This document shows, in pieces, positions 1 through 8,970 of a stretch of DNA of 64,000 bases. The stretch is taken from assembly GCF_023516615.1 (NCBI RefSeq), contig NZ_JAMGBF010000015.1:1-64000 (forward strand), read 5' to 3'. Source of the DNA: Streptomyces panaciradicis (GTDB lineage Bacteria; Actinomycetota; Actinomycetes; Streptomycetales; Streptomycetaceae). The position numbers were made by a program, and so were the translations under genes. Under the pieces are notes generated by a model that did no database searches, had not been told where the DNA came from, and saw only the letters and a program-made list of their open reading frames with translations. Each line of letters begins with the position of its first letter. Within the stretch, counting starts at the first letter, position 1.

Positions 1-359
1 CGGGCGGGAGCGGTGGCCGCGGGCCGGGCGGGCTCGGCGACCTCCGGCGACGTCTCCACGACGGGGGCGGCCGTCGCGACCGGTGCGGCCGGTGCCGGAG
101 CCGCCTTCCGCGCGCCCCGCGCGGTCCCGCTCTCGATCACCGCGAGCGGCGTCCCCACCGGCACGCGCGCCCCCGGCTCCACGAGCAGGCTTCCCACCGT
201 CCCCGACTCGAAGCACTCCACCTCGATGGCGGCCTTGTCGGTCTCCACGACGGCCACCACATCGCCCTTGGTCACCGGGTCCCCGGGGCTCACGAGCCAT
301 TCCACCAGCAGCCCTTCGTCCATGTCGGCACCGAGCGACGGCATGGTGAACTCGGCCAT
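1..359 (-). CDS. Dihydrolipoamide acyltransferase E2, lipoyl domain (3' end outside window)
   Basis: Reading leftward from an ATG at 357-359, the first 80 or so residues form a biotinyl/lipoyl domain. The lipoylated lysine is Lys42 in the motif ETDKA, preceded by [10 protein letters not shown]. An Ala/Pro-rich linker follows and the frame leaves the window, so the catalytic domain is not visible. By family knowledge it would carry the acyl group from E1 to CoA in a 2-oxoacid dehydrogenase complex. It starts 1 bp after the E1 beta stop and is the last visible gene of the acs-E1 alpha-E1 beta-E2 operon. Pyruvate, acetoin or branched-chain acids are possible substrates; the acetyl-CoA synthetase neighbour favours acetyl units. 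Confidence 0.88.
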   Translation of the reverse strand, partial: MAEFTMPSLGADMDEGLLVEWLVSPGDPVTKGDVVAVVETDKAAIEVECFESGTVGSLLVEPGARVPVGTPLAVIESGTARGARKAAPAPAAPVATAAPVVETSPEVAEPARPAATAPA

Positions 360-360
360 C

Positions 361-1416
361 TCAGCCCGCCGCCTTCCCGTCCTGGTACGGCGCACCCGCC
401 CCGACGGTGAACGGTTCGGGGCCCACCGCGCGCCGGGCGGCCGCGACGATCCCGGCGACCTGCGGCAGCGCGGCCTCCTCCAGCCTGCGGGCGTAGGGCA
501 TGGGCACCTCGGCGCTGCACACGCGCTCGACGGGGGCGTCGAGGTCGTAGAAGTTGTTCTCGGTGAGCCGGGCACTGATCTCGGCGGCCAGGCTGCCGGT
601 GCGCCAGCCCTCGTCGACGACGACCGCCCGGTGCGTGCGGGCGACGGAGCCGGCGAGGGTCGCGTCGTCCAGCGGGCGCAGCGTGCGCAGGTCCACCACC
701 TCGGCACTGATGCCGCCGCGCGCCAGATCGTCGGCGGCGGCCAGGACCTTGGGCAGCGAGCCGCCGTAGGTGATGAGCGAGACGTCCGTTCCGGGCCTGC
801 GGATCGCCGCGTGGTCGATGTCGACCGGTCCCGCGTCGGCCGGCAGGTCGCCGGAGGTGTTGTACAGCCCCCCGTGTTCGAAGATCAGCACGGGATCGGG
901 GTCGGCGAGGGCCGGGGCGAGCATGTACCGTGCGTCGGCGATCGTCGCCGGGGCCAGCACCCTGAGGCCGGGGATGTGCGCGTACCAGCCCTCCAGGCTG
1001 TGCGAATGCTGCGCGGCGAGCTGGCGTCCGGCTCCGGTGGTCATCCGGATGACGATCGGTACCGGCAGCTGACCGCCGGACATGTGCAGCAGGGTCGCGG
1101 CGTTGTTGAGGATCTGGTCCAGGGCCAGCAGGCTGAAGTTGACCGTCATGATCTCGACGATCGGCCGCATGCCCGCCAGGGCCGCGCCGATGCCGGCGCC
1201 GACGAACGCGGACTCCGACAGCGGCGCGTCCCTGACCCGCTCGGGGCCGAACTCCTCCAGCAGACCGAGGCTGACGCCGAAGCAGCCGCCGTAGCGGCCC
1301 ACGTCCTCGCCCATCAGGAACACCCGCTCGTCGGCGCGCAGGGCGTCCCTGAGGGCCTCCCGCATCGCCTCTCGGTAGGTGGTCTTCCGCTCGGCGGGGT
1401 CACCGGTGGCCGGCAT
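361..1416 (-). CDS. 2-oxoacid dehydrogenase E1 component, beta subunit
   Basis: About 351 aa, the usual length for the E1 beta transketolase-like subunit (pyrimidine-binding domain followed by the C-terminal transketolase domain). The N-terminal [10 protein letters not shown] and the later MGEDVG and [13 protein letters not shown] segments are typical of PDH/acetoin dehydrogenase E1 beta. With the upstream alpha subunit it should decarboxylate a 2-oxoacid and acylate the E2 lipoyl group. A TTG at 1420-1422 overlapping the alpha stop is an alternative start; a GGAGGAGG ribosome site lies 4 nt before the TTG and 10 nt before the ATG chosen here. It is translationally coupled to its neighbours. 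Confidence 0.9.
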   Translation of the reverse strand: MPATGDPAERKTTYREAMREALRDALRADERVFLMGEDVGRYGGCFGVSLGLLEEFGPERVRDAPLSESAFVGAGIGAALAGMRPIVEIMTVNFSLLALDQILNNAATLLHMSGGQLPVPIVIRMTTGAGRQLAAQHSHSLEGWYAHIPGLRVLAPATIADARYMLAPALADPDPVLIFEHGGLYNTSGDLPADAGPVDIDHAAIRRPGTDVSLITYGGSLPKVLAAADDLARGGISAEVVDLRTLRPLDDATLAGSVARTHRAVVVDEGWRTGSLAAEISARLTENNFYDLDAPVERVCSAEVPMPYARRLEEAALPQVAGIVAAARRAVGPEPFTVGAGAPYQDGKAAG

Positions 1417-1418
1417 GG

Positions 1419-2438
1419 TCAACTCGCCTCCTCCACAGGGCTGGTGACGTACCGCAGCAGGTCCTCGACGGGTTCTTCGGGAGCCTGCTCGGCGCTGTGG
1501 ACGGCCGCGTCGATCTCGTCGGCCACCCGCTGCTCCAGTTCGGCGAGCGCCTCGTCCGTCAGCTCACCGCTCTGCCGCAGCCGCCCGGCGAGCCGTTCGA
1601 CCGGATCGTTCTCCTTCCACCGTTCGATCTCGGCCTTGTCGCGGTAGCGGTCCGGGTCGTACATGGAGTGGGCACGGAAGCGGTAGGTGCGCATCTCCAA
1701 AAAGTGCGGCCCCGACCCGGCTCGGACGCCTTCGGCCGCGCGCCGGGCGGCGTCCTCGACGGCGAGCACGTCCATGCCGTCGACGGCCCAGGAGACCATG
1801 CCGTAGGAGGCGGCGCGCATCGCCAGGTCGGTCTGGGCCTGGGCGCGCTCCAGGGCCGTGCCCATCGCGTACAGGTTGTTCTCGCAGACCAGCAGCAGCG
1901 GAAGGCCCCACAGGGCGGCCAGGTTGGCCGTCTCGTGGAACTCGCCCTCGGCGAAGGCGCCGTCGCCGAAGAAGCAGCAGGTGACCCGGTTCCGGCCGGC
2001 GATCCGGTCGGCGAGGGCGAGTCCGGCGGCCAGCGGCAGGCCTCCGCCGACGATCGCGTTGCCGCCGTAGAAGCGGCGCGAGGCGTCGAAGAGGTGCATG
2101 GAACCGCCGCGCCCCCGGCTGCACCCCGTGGCCTTGCCGAACATCTCCGCCATGATCGCGTCGGCGGGGACGCCGCGGGCGAGCGCGTGTCCGTGTTCGC
2201 GGTACGTCGACACCACCGCGTCCTCGTCGGTGAGCGCCTCGACGACCCCGACGGCGACGGCCTCCTCACCGATGTACAGGTGCATGAAGCCCCGGATGCG
2301 CGCGGCGCTGTACAGCTCGACGCAGCGCTCCTCGAATCGGCGGATGCGCAGCATCGAGGCGAGCAGGGCCGGCACGTGGGCCGGCTGCTTCTTCGGGCGG
2401 GCCCTGGGCTTGCGTGCCCGGGGGGTGGTGGCGCTCAT
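1419..2438 (-). CDS. 2-oxoacid dehydrogenase E1 component, alpha subunit
   Basis: 339 aa, thiamine-diphosphate-binding E1 alpha. The ThDP motif runs from GDG at residues 158-160 to NN at 187-188, and the phosphorylation-loop-like segment [13 protein letters not shown] is near residue 260. The N-terminus is Arg/Lys-rich and probably disordered. It decarboxylates the 2-oxoacid with the beta subunit. The start ATG overlaps the stop of the acetyl-CoA synthetase gene by 4 bp (ATGA), so the two should be co-translated. Substrate is not certain: the size and motifs also fit acetoin or branched-chain enzymes. Confidence 0.9.
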   Translation of the reverse strand: MSATTPRARKPRARPKKQPAHVPALLASMLRIRRFEERCVELYSAARIRGFMHLYIGEEAVAVGVVEALTDEDAVVSTYREHGHALARGVPADAIMAEMFGKATGCSRGRGGSMHLFDASRRFYGGNAIVGGGLPLAAGLALADRIAGRNRVTCCFFGDGAFAEGEFHETANLAALWGLPLLLVCENNLYAMGTALERAQAQTDLAMRAASYGMVSWAVDGMDVLAVEDAARRAAEGVRAGSGPHFLEMRTYRFRAHSMYDPDRYRDKAEIERWKENDPVERLAGRLRQSGELTDEALAELEQRVADEIDAAVHSAEQAPEEPVEDLLRYVTSPVEEAS

Positions 2439-4237
2439 GCGGACCCCTCCGTCGCTTCCAGAGTGGAGATGTCGCCCTCGGGCAGGCCGAGTTCCCGGGC
2501 CCGGAGCAGCCGGCGCATCACCTTGCCGCTGCGGGTGTGCGGCAGGTGCTGGTCGAAGGCGATCTCGCGGGGCGCGACGGCCGGGCCGAGCCGGCGGCGG
2601 GCGAAGGCCAGCAGTTCCTGGCGGGTCTCGGTGGTCGGGTCGTAGCCCGGCCGCAGGGTCACGAACGCCTTCACGATGTTCCCGGCGACGGGGTCGGGGC
2701 GCCCGATGACGCCGGACTCGGCGACCGCGGGGTGTTCCATCAGGGCGCTCTCCACCTCGAAGGGCCCGATGAGGTGCCCCGCCGACTTGATGACGTCGTC
2801 GGCGCGCCCCACGAACCAGTACCAGCCGTCGGCGTCGCGCCGCACCAGGTCACCGGTGAGGTACCAGCCGCCGGCGAACGCCGCGACCGAGCGGTCGGGC
2901 TCGTTCAGATAGCCCCGGAACATGGACGGCCACCCGGGCCGCAGGGCGAGTTCGCCCTCCGTGTCCGGCTCGTGGAGCTCGGTGACGCGCCCGCCGGTGA
3001 TCTGTGCCCGGCTGTCCTCGCCGCGCCGCAGCACCGTCGCCTCCACGCCCGGCAGCGGTCGCCCCATGGAACCGGGGCGGATGTCACAGGCCGCGAAGTT
3101 GGCGATCATGATGGCGCCGGTCTCCGTCTGCCACCAGTTGTCGTGCACCGGCAGCCCCAGGACGTCGCGCCCCCACACCACGGCCTCCGGGTTGAGCGGC
3201 TCGCCGACCGAGGCGATGAAGCGCAGGGCCCCGAGGTCGTAGGAACGGGGCAGATCGTAGGGGCCGGTCCGCGGCGTGGTCTTCATCAGCATGCGCAGCG
3301 CCGTCGGGGCGGTGTACCACACGCTGACCCGCTGTTCGGCGAGGATGCGGTACCAGCGGCGGGCGCTGTAGTCGCCCTCGTCGACGACCACGGTGACGCC
3401 GTGCATGAGCGGCGCGACGACGCCGTAGGACATGCCGGTGACCCAGCCCGGGTCCGCCGTGCACCAGAACACGTCGTCGCGGTGGAGGTCGAGCGCGTAG
3501 GCGGCGGTGGCGTAGTGGGCGACGGCCGCCTCGTGGACGTGGACGGCACCCTTGGGGGTGCCGGTGGTACCGCTGGTGAAGTGGAGCAGGGCCATGTCGT
3601 CGGCCGAGGTGGGCGGAATGGTGAAGGCGGTCGGCGCGCCGGACATCAGGGCGTCGTACGACAGGGTGCCCGGCAGGTCCTGCGCGCCGTCGCCGACGAT
3701 CAGCACGTGCTTCAGCGCCGGCAGCCGGTCGCGCTGCCCGGCGACCTTCCTGCGGTACAGCTCCGCCGTGGTGACCAGCACCCTGGCGTCGCTCAGCCGC
3801 AGCCGCTGCGCCACGGGGTCCGGTCCGAACGCCGAGAACAGCGGGCACAGCACGCTGGTGTTCTTCAGGGTGCCGAGGACCACCGTGTACAGCTCGGGGC
3901 ACCGGCCCAGCAGGGTCACCACCCGCTCGCCCCGGTCGACGCCGAGGCTGCGCAGCACGTTGGCGAACCGCGCCGTGTCGCGGGCCAGGTCCCGGTAGGT
4001 CACGGAGGTCACCGACTCGTCGCGGCCCACGCAGCGCAGCGCGACCGCCGTCGCGTGCGGGGATGCGGCGTGCCGGTCCACGGCCTCGTAGGCGATGTTG
4101 AGGCCCTGTCCGCGGGGCAGGCCGTCCAGCGCGGCGCGGGCGCCGGACCAGGAGAAGGCTTCGCAGGCCTTCTCGTAGTCGTCCAGATTGGGCGGCACGC
4201 GAGGCGGGACGGCTTTGCGGATCGTCTCCCAGGGCAT
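2435..4237 (-). CDS. acsA: Acetyl-CoA synthetase (AMP-forming)
   Basis: 600 aa from the chosen ATG at 4235-4237, which follows an AAGGGGAG ribosome site; the frame stays open to a GTG at 4294 but that lies inside the promoter region. The AMP-binding loop [11 protein letters not shown], the DNWWQTETG core and the C-terminal RSGKVMRR with the reactive lysine are all present, as in acetate:CoA ligases. It activates acetate to acetyl-CoA via acetyl-AMP. First gene of an operon with 2-oxoacid dehydrogenase subunits. A perfect GGGNC-N4-GNCCC box lies 58 bp upstream, suggesting induction with the dormancy genes rather than by acetate alone. Confidence 0.92.
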   Translation of the reverse strand: MPWETIRKAVPPRVPPNLDDYEKACEAFSWSGARAALDGLPRGQGLNIAYEAVDRHAASPHATAVALRCVGRDESVTSVTYRDLARDTARFANVLRSLGVDRGERVVTLLGRCPELYTVVLGTLKNTSVLCPLFSAFGPDPVAQRLRLSDARVLVTTAELYRRKVAGQRDRLPALKHVLIVGDGAQDLPGTLSYDALMSGAPTAFTIPPTSADDMALLHFTSGTTGTPKGAVHVHEAAVAHYATAAYALDLHRDDVFWCTADPGWVTGMSYGVVAPLMHGVTVVVDEGDYSARRWYRILAEQRVSVWYTAPTALRMLMKTTPRTGPYDLPRSYDLGALRFIASVGEPLNPEAVVWGRDVLGLPVHDNWWQTETGAIMIANFAACDIRPGSMGRPLPGVEATVLRRGEDSRAQITGGRVTELHEPDTEGELALRPGWPSMFRGYLNEPDRSVAAFAGGWYLTGDLVRRDADGWYWFVGRADDVIKSAGHLIGPFEVESALMEHPAVAESGVIGRPDPVAGNIVKAFVTLRPGYDPTTETRQELLAFARRRLGPAVAPREIAFDQHLPHTRSGKVMRRLLRARELGLPEGDISTLEATEGSA

Positions 4238-4295
4238 GGCGGCTCCCCTTCCTCGACCTGCTTCGACCATGCGTCCGTGCGGCACGGCACGCACT

Positions 4296-4309
4296 GGGCC
4301 GAACGTCCC
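4296..4309. promoter_or_regulatory. OsdR/DevR-type box upstream of acsA
   Basis: GGGCCGAACGTCCC, 10 of 10 fixed positions of GGGNC-N4-GNCCC, 58 bp before the acetyl-CoA synthetase start. Assignment to the OsdR-like regulator is inferred from recurrence upstream of many genes in this window. Confidence 0.75.
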
Positions 4310-4448
4310 CTGCTCAGGCCGGGTGGCTCCGCCGGGTCCGGCGGAGCCGGGAAGCCGGCGCCCGCGCCGTGCCGATCCCGCGGCCGGACGCGGCTGCGCG
4401 GCCGGGGTGGGCCGGTCGCGCAGGGTGCGGCTCAGCGCGTGACAGCGC

Positions 4449-4871
4449 TCAGACGTGCCGCACGGGGATGGTCCTCGTGTCCGCCTTCTTCTCGGGCACC
4501 GGAACCGTGATGGTCAGTACGCCGTCCTTGTACTCCGCGGTCGCCTCGTCGCCCTGTGCTCCCGGGGGCAGCCGCAGGGAGCGGGTGAAGGTGCCGTAGC
4601 GGAACTCGCTGTGGTGCTTGTCGGTCGTCTCCTCGGTGCGCGTGGCACGCAGTGTCAGAACGCCTTCCGCGACGGTGATCTCGACGTCCTTCGACGGGTC
4701 GACGCCCGGAAGCTCGGCCCGCAGCACGTACGCCCCGTCCTTCAGCTGCTCCTCGATGCGAATGCCGTGCGTCCCGGGGACGGTGTGCGCCGCCGGGAAT
4801 CCGCCCTCGACCCAGCCGAACAGGTCAGGGAGCGCGGGCCAGCCCGGGAACCGCTCGATCATGCCGCTCAT
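4449..4871 (-). CDS. Hsp20/alpha-crystallin small heat shock protein
   Basis: 140 aa from the ATG at 4869-4871, preceded by GAGGAGGG. The alpha-crystallin domain spans about residues 40-130 ([18 protein letters not shown], ending in the GVLTITVP signature), followed by a short tail. It is an ATP-independent holdase that would keep unfolding proteins soluble. Small heat shock proteins of this type (Acr/HspX) are classic members of the mycobacterial DosR regulon. A perfect box sits 57 bp upstream, so the same role is inferred here. Monocistronic: it has its own upstream box and is separated from acsA by 211 bp. Confidence 0.93.
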   Translation of the reverse strand: MSGMIERFPGWPALPDLFGWVEGGFPAAHTVPGTHGIRIEEQLKDGAYVLRAELPGVDPSKDVEITVAEGVLTLRATRTEETTDKHHSEFRYGTFTRSLRLPPGAQGDEATAEYKDGVLTITVPVPEKKADTRTIPVRHV

Positions 4872-4928
4872 CTCGCCCTCCTCTTCGTCTCCTGCTTCCA
4901 GCGTCACGCCGCGGAGGGGCGTCCGCGT

Positions 4929-4942
4929 GGGCCGTCCGGCCC
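4929..4942. promoter_or_regulatory. OsdR/DevR-type box upstream of hsp20
   Basis: GGGCCGTCCGGCCC, a perfect match and nearly a full palindrome, 57 bp before the Hsp20 start. Confidence 0.75.
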
Positions 4943-4965
4943 CGCGCGGGACCCGGTGGACCCTG

Positions 4966-5562
4966 TCAGCCGAGCATGCGCTTGCGCCACTGGGGACCGA
5001 CCTGGCGCCACTCCGCCTCCCACTCGTCGTAGCGGCGGCGGTCCAGGCGGTTGCAGACCAGCCGGCCACCGAGAAGGACGAGGGTGCCGGCGGCGAGCCC
5101 GGTCGGCACGGCCAGCAGGACGGCCTGGGTGCGGGCCACGGCGGGCCCGGCGGGTTCGACGACCGGGGTGCCGTCGCGATCGAGCCACACGGTGACGCGG
5201 GCGCCCACCGTTCCGCCGGGTTCGACCTTGGCCAGGTCGGTGTGCGCGGTGCCGTCACGGCCGGTCCAGCGCACCTTGGCCCACACGGTGCCGTCGGAGC
5301 CGTAGGGGGCGACGACGGCGCTCTTGGGCGCGTCCTGGAGGAGGACGGCGGACACGGGGTGCACCGCGGCCCGTCGTGCGGTGAGGTCGTGCTCCGCCCA
5401 GGTGCCGGCGGCGAGCCCGGCGAACAGGCCGCCCACCACGGCGAGGACCCAGGCCGTCAGCAGGACCCAGCCCTGCACGCGGTCGCTGCGGCGCAGGAGC
5501 GTGTTGTGCCGCCACCGCCAGAACCGCACTCTGGCCGGCTTGTCAGGGCGTTGCTGCTTCAT
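4966..5562 (-). CDS. Rv1733c-like two-helix membrane protein
   Basis: 198 aa from the ATG at 5560-5562 (GGGAAGAGG ribosome site). Layout: basic N-terminus with RFWRWRHN, a transmembrane helix near residues 30-55, an extracytoplasmic domain of about 85 residues (contains HPVSAVLL), a second helix near 145-170, and a basic tail ending in WEAEWRQVGPQW. Same architecture and flanking motifs as the protein at 40762-41337. The family includes M. tuberculosis Rv1733c, a DosR-regulon protein; biochemical function is unknown. A 9/10 box lies 104 bp upstream, inside the 3' end of the next gene. Confidence 0.85.
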   Translation of the reverse strand: MKQQRPDKPARVRFWRWRHNTLLRRSDRVQGWVLLTAWVLAVVGGLFAGLAAGTWAEHDLTARRAAVHPVSAVLLQDAPKSAVVAPYGSDGTVWAKVRWTGRDGTAHTDLAKVEPGGTVGARVTVWLDRDGTPVVEPAGPAVARTQAVLLAVPTGLAAGTLVLLGGRLVCNRLDRRRYDEWEAEWRQVGPQWRKRMLG

Positions 5563-5621
5563 CGTCGACGCCTCTTCCCGCGTCTGCCGAGAACGCTCCG
5601 CGTTCCCTCCAGGACACCGTC

Positions 5622-6401
5622 TCACGTACGGCCGTCGCAGGTCAGGGGCCGGTCGGGGTCGTCGCCGGGACATCCGGACCCCTTCCGGCCCGTCGGGTCC
5701 CCGGCGGCTCGCGCCTCGGGGACTTCGGGCAGGTCCGCGTCGAGGTCGACCCGGCGCGGCGGGCCCGTCAGCGCGCAGTCGACGTCGACCACGCCCTCCA
5801 CCGCCCGCGCCAGGCGGACGGCGACGGGCACGAAGGCGGTGTCCGCGACCCGGCCGGTGATCCGTACGACGCCGTCGCGCACCCTGACCAGGATCGGTTC
5901 GACAGGCTCGGGGAAGAGCGGGGCGATCACGTCGCGGCGCACCTCCTGCTCGATGTCGGCGTCCTCGCGCAGGAACACCTGGAGCAGGTCGGAACGGCTG
6001 ACGATCCCCCGCAGCACCCCCGCCTCGTCGACGACCGGCAGCCGCCTGACCCCGTACTGGGCCATCGTGCGGGCCGCCTGGGCGAGCGTGGCGTCGGCCC
6101 GGACGGTGAGCGCGGGCGCGGTCATCACCTCGCCCGCCGTGCGCGCGCCGGCCTTGGCGAGGTCGCCGCCGCGGTGCATCCGGGTGTACCGGTCGGGGGT
6201 CCGGTTGCGGAACTCCTCCTTCGGCAGCAGGTCCGCCTCGGAGACGACGCCGACGACGCGCCGGTCCTCGTCCAGCACGGGCAGGGCGCTGACCTGCCAC
6301 CGGCGGATCGCCCTGACGATGTCCTTGAACGGCGCGCCGCTCGCCAGGGCCACGACGGTGCGGGTCATCACATCGCTCACGGTGTGCGGAGTGCCGTACA
6401 T
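5622..6401 (-). CDS. CBS-pair and BON domain protein
   Basis: 259 aa. Two CBS motifs (about residues 5-65 and 90-150; VSALPVLDEDRRVVGVVS and RRLPVVDEAG) are followed by a BON domain (about 165-225; VRVRDGVVRITGRV) and a polar tail. CBS pairs usually bind adenosine nucleotides and BON domains contact membranes or ligands; the actual target is unknown. The ATG at 6399-6401 was chosen because GGAGG precedes it by 5 nt; an upstream ATG at 6416 has no good ribosome site. A paralog is at 33426-34028. A 9/10 box is 86 bp upstream. Confidence 0.88.
   Translation of the reverse strand: MYGTPHTVSDVMTRTVVALASGAPFKDIVRAIRRWQVSALPVLDEDRRVVGVVSEADLLPKEEFRNRTPDRYTRMHRGGDLAKAGARTAGEVMTAPALTVRADATLAQAARTMAQYGVRRLPVVDEAGVLRGIVSRSDLLQVFLREDADIEQEVRRDVIAPLFPEPVEPILVRVRDGVVRITGRVADTAFVPVAVRLARAVEGVVDVDCALTGPPRRVDLDADLPEVPEARAAGDPTGRKGSGCPGDDPDRPLTCDGRT
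5667..5680. promoter_or_regulatory. Weaker OsdR/DevR-type box inside the CBS-BON gene
   Basis: GGGACATCCGGACC (9/10), 104 bp before the Rv1733c-like gene. It is within coding sequence, so it could be chance in a high-GC genome. Confidence 0.4.
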
Positions 6402-6487
6402 GATGTCCTCCGGCATGCCCCGGCGCAGGGTCGCGCCCGTCAGGGGCCCCTGTACTCAGCGTCCCGCCGACGGCGGGCGGACGGCTT

Positions 6488-6501
6488 GGGCCGAACGGCA
6501 C
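6488..6501. promoter_or_regulatory. OsdR/DevR-type box upstream of CBS-BON gene
   Basis: GGGCCGAACGGCAC (9/10), 86 bp before the CBS-BON start. The divergent PAS/PP2C gene starts 165 bp away on the other side. Confidence 0.6.
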
Positions 6502-6665
6502 CAGGACCTCGAGCCGACGGGCACTTCCGCAGGGGATGGCCAGAAATCACCGTCGTAACGGACAGGGTCGAACAGTGCACGCACAGTAAGCGACAACCCG
6601 GTGCGGCGCTGACGGCGAAGCGGTGAGATGGCCTGATCGACGCCGGGGGTGGAGGTGAGGCGGAG

Positions 6666-8615
6666 ATGGCCGACTTCGTCGAGACGGAGCCGCAGCTCAG
6701 TGCCGCGGTGCGTGATCGTTGCCGGTGTGCCGCAGCCGTCCGGGACGGGGCTCCCGGGGGTGCGGAAGAAAGGTTCCGTGGGCTGCTGGAGGCGGCGCCG
6801 GACGCCATGGTCATCGTCGACGACACCGGCAGCATCAAGCTCGTCAACGCCCAGACCGAGGCCCTGTTCGGCTACGGACGCGAGGAACTCCTCGGGCATC
6901 CGGTGGAGTTGCTCATGCCGTATCGGTTCCGCGGCCACCACACCCTGCACCGCGGCGGCTACACCGACAACCGCCAGGTGCGGCCCATGGGGGCCGGCCT
7001 CGATCTGCACGGGCTGCGCAAGGACGGCACCGAGTTCCCGGTGGAGATCAGCCTCAGCCCGCTGGAGACCTCCGACGGGCTGCTGGTGTCCGCGGCGGTC
7101 CGCGACGTCAGTGACCGCAAGGCCGCAGAGGCCCGCATCAACGAACTCGCCGCGCTCGTGGAGTCCTCGCAGGACGCGATCCTCGCCAAGACCCTCGACG
7201 GCTACATCACGTACTGGAACGCGGCCGCGCAGGACCTCTACGGCTACACGGCCGAAGAGGTCATCGGCCGGCACGTCTCCCTCCTCGCGCCCTCGGCCCT
7301 GCGCGACGAGGTCAGCATCCTGCTGGGGCGGCTGCGCGACGGCGAGAAGGTCGAGCACTTCGAGACGCTGCGGGTCACCAGGTCCGGGGGCCTGCTGGAC
7401 GTCGACGTCACACTGTGGCCGACCCGGGACACCGCCGGCACCGTGGTGGGGGCGTGTGCCATCGTGCGGGACATCAGCGACCGCAAGAAGGCGGAGGCCG
7501 AGCTCACCGCGCTGTACGAGCAGCAGCGGCACATCGCCCTCACCCTGCAGCGCAGTCTGATGGGCGCCCCGCCCTCCCTGCCCGGTCTGGCCACGGCGAG
7601 CCGCTACCGCCCGGCCACGCAGGGCGCCGGGGTGGGCGGCGACTGGTTCGACCTGATCCCGCTGGGCGCCGACCGGGTCGGGGTGCTCATAGGCGACGTG
7701 ATGGGCCGCGGTCTGGAGGCCGCCGCCGTCATGGGCCAGCTGCGCTCGGCGGCGCACGCCCTCGCCAAGACCGGCATGCAGCCCCGCCAGCTGATGCAGG
7801 CGCTGGACACCTGCGTGGCCGACCTGGACGTACCGGACCAGCTCGTCACCTGCTGCTACCTGGTCATCGCGCCGGACACCGGGACGGTGACGGTGTGTTC
7901 CGCCGGACATCTGCCGATCCTCGTCGCGGGCGTCGACGAGGGGGTCCGCGGCCTGCCCTCACCGGTCAACGCGCCGCTCGGCGTGGGCGGCATCCTCTAC
8001 GAGCAGTCCTGTACGGCGATCCCGCCGGGCGCGACCCTCGTGCTGTACACCGACGGGCTGATCGAGACGCCGGGCAGCGACATCGAGGAGCGGGTGGGCG
8101 AACTGTCCGTCGTACTCGAGGAGTTCTTCGTCGGCACGCCGTGTCTGGAGGCCGCGGCCGATCATGTGCTGGCGAGCCTGCTGCCCGACCCGGAGAGCCA
8201 CAACGACGACGTGACGCTCCTGCTGGCACAGCTGCCGGCCGCGCCGCTGGCAGCCCTCGGCACGGAACTTCCGGCCGTGCCGTCCTCCGTTCCGGAGGGG
8301 CGGGCCTTTCTGCAGAAGGCGCTGACCTCGTGGAACTGCACCCCGAGCGCCCATGACGCCCTGCTGCTGTTGTCGGAGACCCTGACGAACGCGGTGCAGC
8401 ACGCGGAGGGCCCCATCGGCCTGCATCTGCACCGCACCGCCACGGACCTGACCGTCGAGGTCAGCGACCACAGCCCGCATCTGCCGCAGCCGCGTCTGGC
8501 GGCGCAGGACGAGGAGTCCGGGCGGGGCCTGCTGCTGGTGCGGGCCCTCGCCGACACCTGGGGCGTACGGCCCACCGACGAGGGCAAGACGACCTGGTTC
8601 ACGCTCAAGCTGTGA
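6666..8615 (+). CDS. PAS-PAS-PP2C phosphatase-RsbW-type kinase regulator
   Basis: 649 aa, cytoplasmic. Two PAS domains with PAC motifs (about 35-150 and 155-275), a SpoIIE-type PP2C phosphatase domain (about 300-505, GGDWFDLIPL and GDVMGRGLEAA), and a C-terminal HATPase of the RsbW/SpoIIAB class (about 525-645, N-box LLLSETLTNAVQHA and GRGLLLV). By family it would phosphorylate or dephosphorylate a STAS anti-anti-sigma factor in response to a signal sensed by PAS. A STAS protein is encoded at 40200-40589. The start follows GGAGGTGAGGCGGAG. A hairpin at 8686-8720 probably ends its transcript. No clear box upstream on its side. Confidence 0.92.
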   Translation: MADFVETEPQLSAAVRDRCRCAAAVRDGAPGGAEERFRGLLEAAPDAMVIVDDTGSIKLVNAQTEALFGYGREELLGHPVELLMPYRFRGHHTLHRGGYTDNRQVRPMGAGLDLHGLRKDGTEFPVEISLSPLETSDGLLVSAAVRDVSDRKAAEARINELAALVESSQDAILAKTLDGYITYWNAAAQDLYGYTAEEVIGRHVSLLAPSALRDEVSILLGRLRDGEKVEHFETLRVTRSGGLLDVDVTLWPTRDTAGTVVGACAIVRDISDRKKAEAELTALYEQQRHIALTLQRSLMGAPPSLPGLATASRYRPATQGAGVGGDWFDLIPLGADRVGVLIGDVMGRGLEAAAVMGQLRSAAHALAKTGMQPRQLMQALDTCVADLDVPDQLVTCCYLVIAPDTGTVTVCSAGHLPILVAGVDEGVRGLPSPVNAPLGVGGILYEQSCTAIPPGATLVLYTDGLIETPGSDIEERVGELSVVLEEFFVGTPCLEAAADHVLASLLPDPESHNDDVTLLLAQLPAAPLAALGTELPAVPSSVPEGRAFLQKALTSWNCTPSAHDALLLLSETLTNAVQHAEGPIGLHLHRTATDLTVEVSDHSPHLPQPRLAAQDEESGRGLLLVRALADTWGVRPTDEGKTTWFTLKL

Positions 8616-8685
8616 GCGGCGGCGTCGCCGCCGTCCGGGGGGCCGGCCGTCCCACAGGTGCCGCCGCAGCGGACGAGCCGTCGAT

Positions 8686-8720
8686 CCCGCCCGGCTTCCC
8701 CCCACCGGAAGCCGGGCGGG
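8686..8720 (+). terminator. Hairpin terminator after PAS/PP2C gene
   Basis: A 14-bp perfect stem (8686-8699 pairing with 8707-8720) around a 7-nt loop, about 70 bp past the stop codon. No U tract, as is common in Streptomyces. Confidence 0.7.
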
Positions 8721-8848
8721 CGGACCGGGGCCACCGCACGTTCCCCGGTGGCCCGTTCCGGGAGAACGGTCCGAGGGCCGGGGCGAGCGGCCCCGCGGTC
8801 GTTCTCCATGGACCGGGACGCTATGCGGGGCGCCGGCCGCCCGGCCGT

Positions 8849-8862
8849 GGGCCGAACGGCCT
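8849..8862. promoter_or_regulatory. OsdR/DevR-type box 1 upstream of narK
   Basis: GGGCCGAACGGCCT (9/10), 108 bp before the narK start. Paired with a second box 28 bp downstream. Confidence 0.65.
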
Positions 8863-8890
8863 CCGGCGGGTCCCGACCGGCCGCGGGTCG

Positions 8891-8904
8891 AGGTCCTTCG
8901 GCCC
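8891..8904. promoter_or_regulatory. OsdR/DevR-type box 2 upstream of narK
   Basis: AGGTCCTTCGGCCC (9/10), 66 bp before narK. Two boxes whose centres are 42 bp apart, four helical turns, would place dimers on one DNA face. Confidence 0.6.
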
Positions 8905-8970
8905 ACACCGCCGGCGCGACTGATCGTCAACGCTGACGTCAGTCATCCACCCGCAGAAGGGACCAGCGCC

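Larger units (their letters stand above)
8616..8970. other. Intergenic region: terminator and two boxes before narK
   Basis: 355 bp without a supported gene. It holds a strong hairpin (8686-8720) behind the PAS/PP2C gene and two OsdR/DevR-type boxes (8849-8862 and 8891-8904) in front of narK. Short ORFs here have no ribosome sites. Confidence 0.6.

Noticed and set aside
13..1647. Long plus-strand ORF opposite the E1/E2 genes, and many similar long ORFs (e.g. 2414-4510, 16075-17499, 41627-43996)
   Set aside because: Antisense shadows caused by high GC: Arg/Gly/His-rich, no ribosome sites, and opposite genes with clear family motifs.
2435..4294. Extended acsA start at 4294
   Set aside because: The extra 19 codons run up against the operator box and lack a ribosome site, whereas AAGGGGAG precedes 4237.
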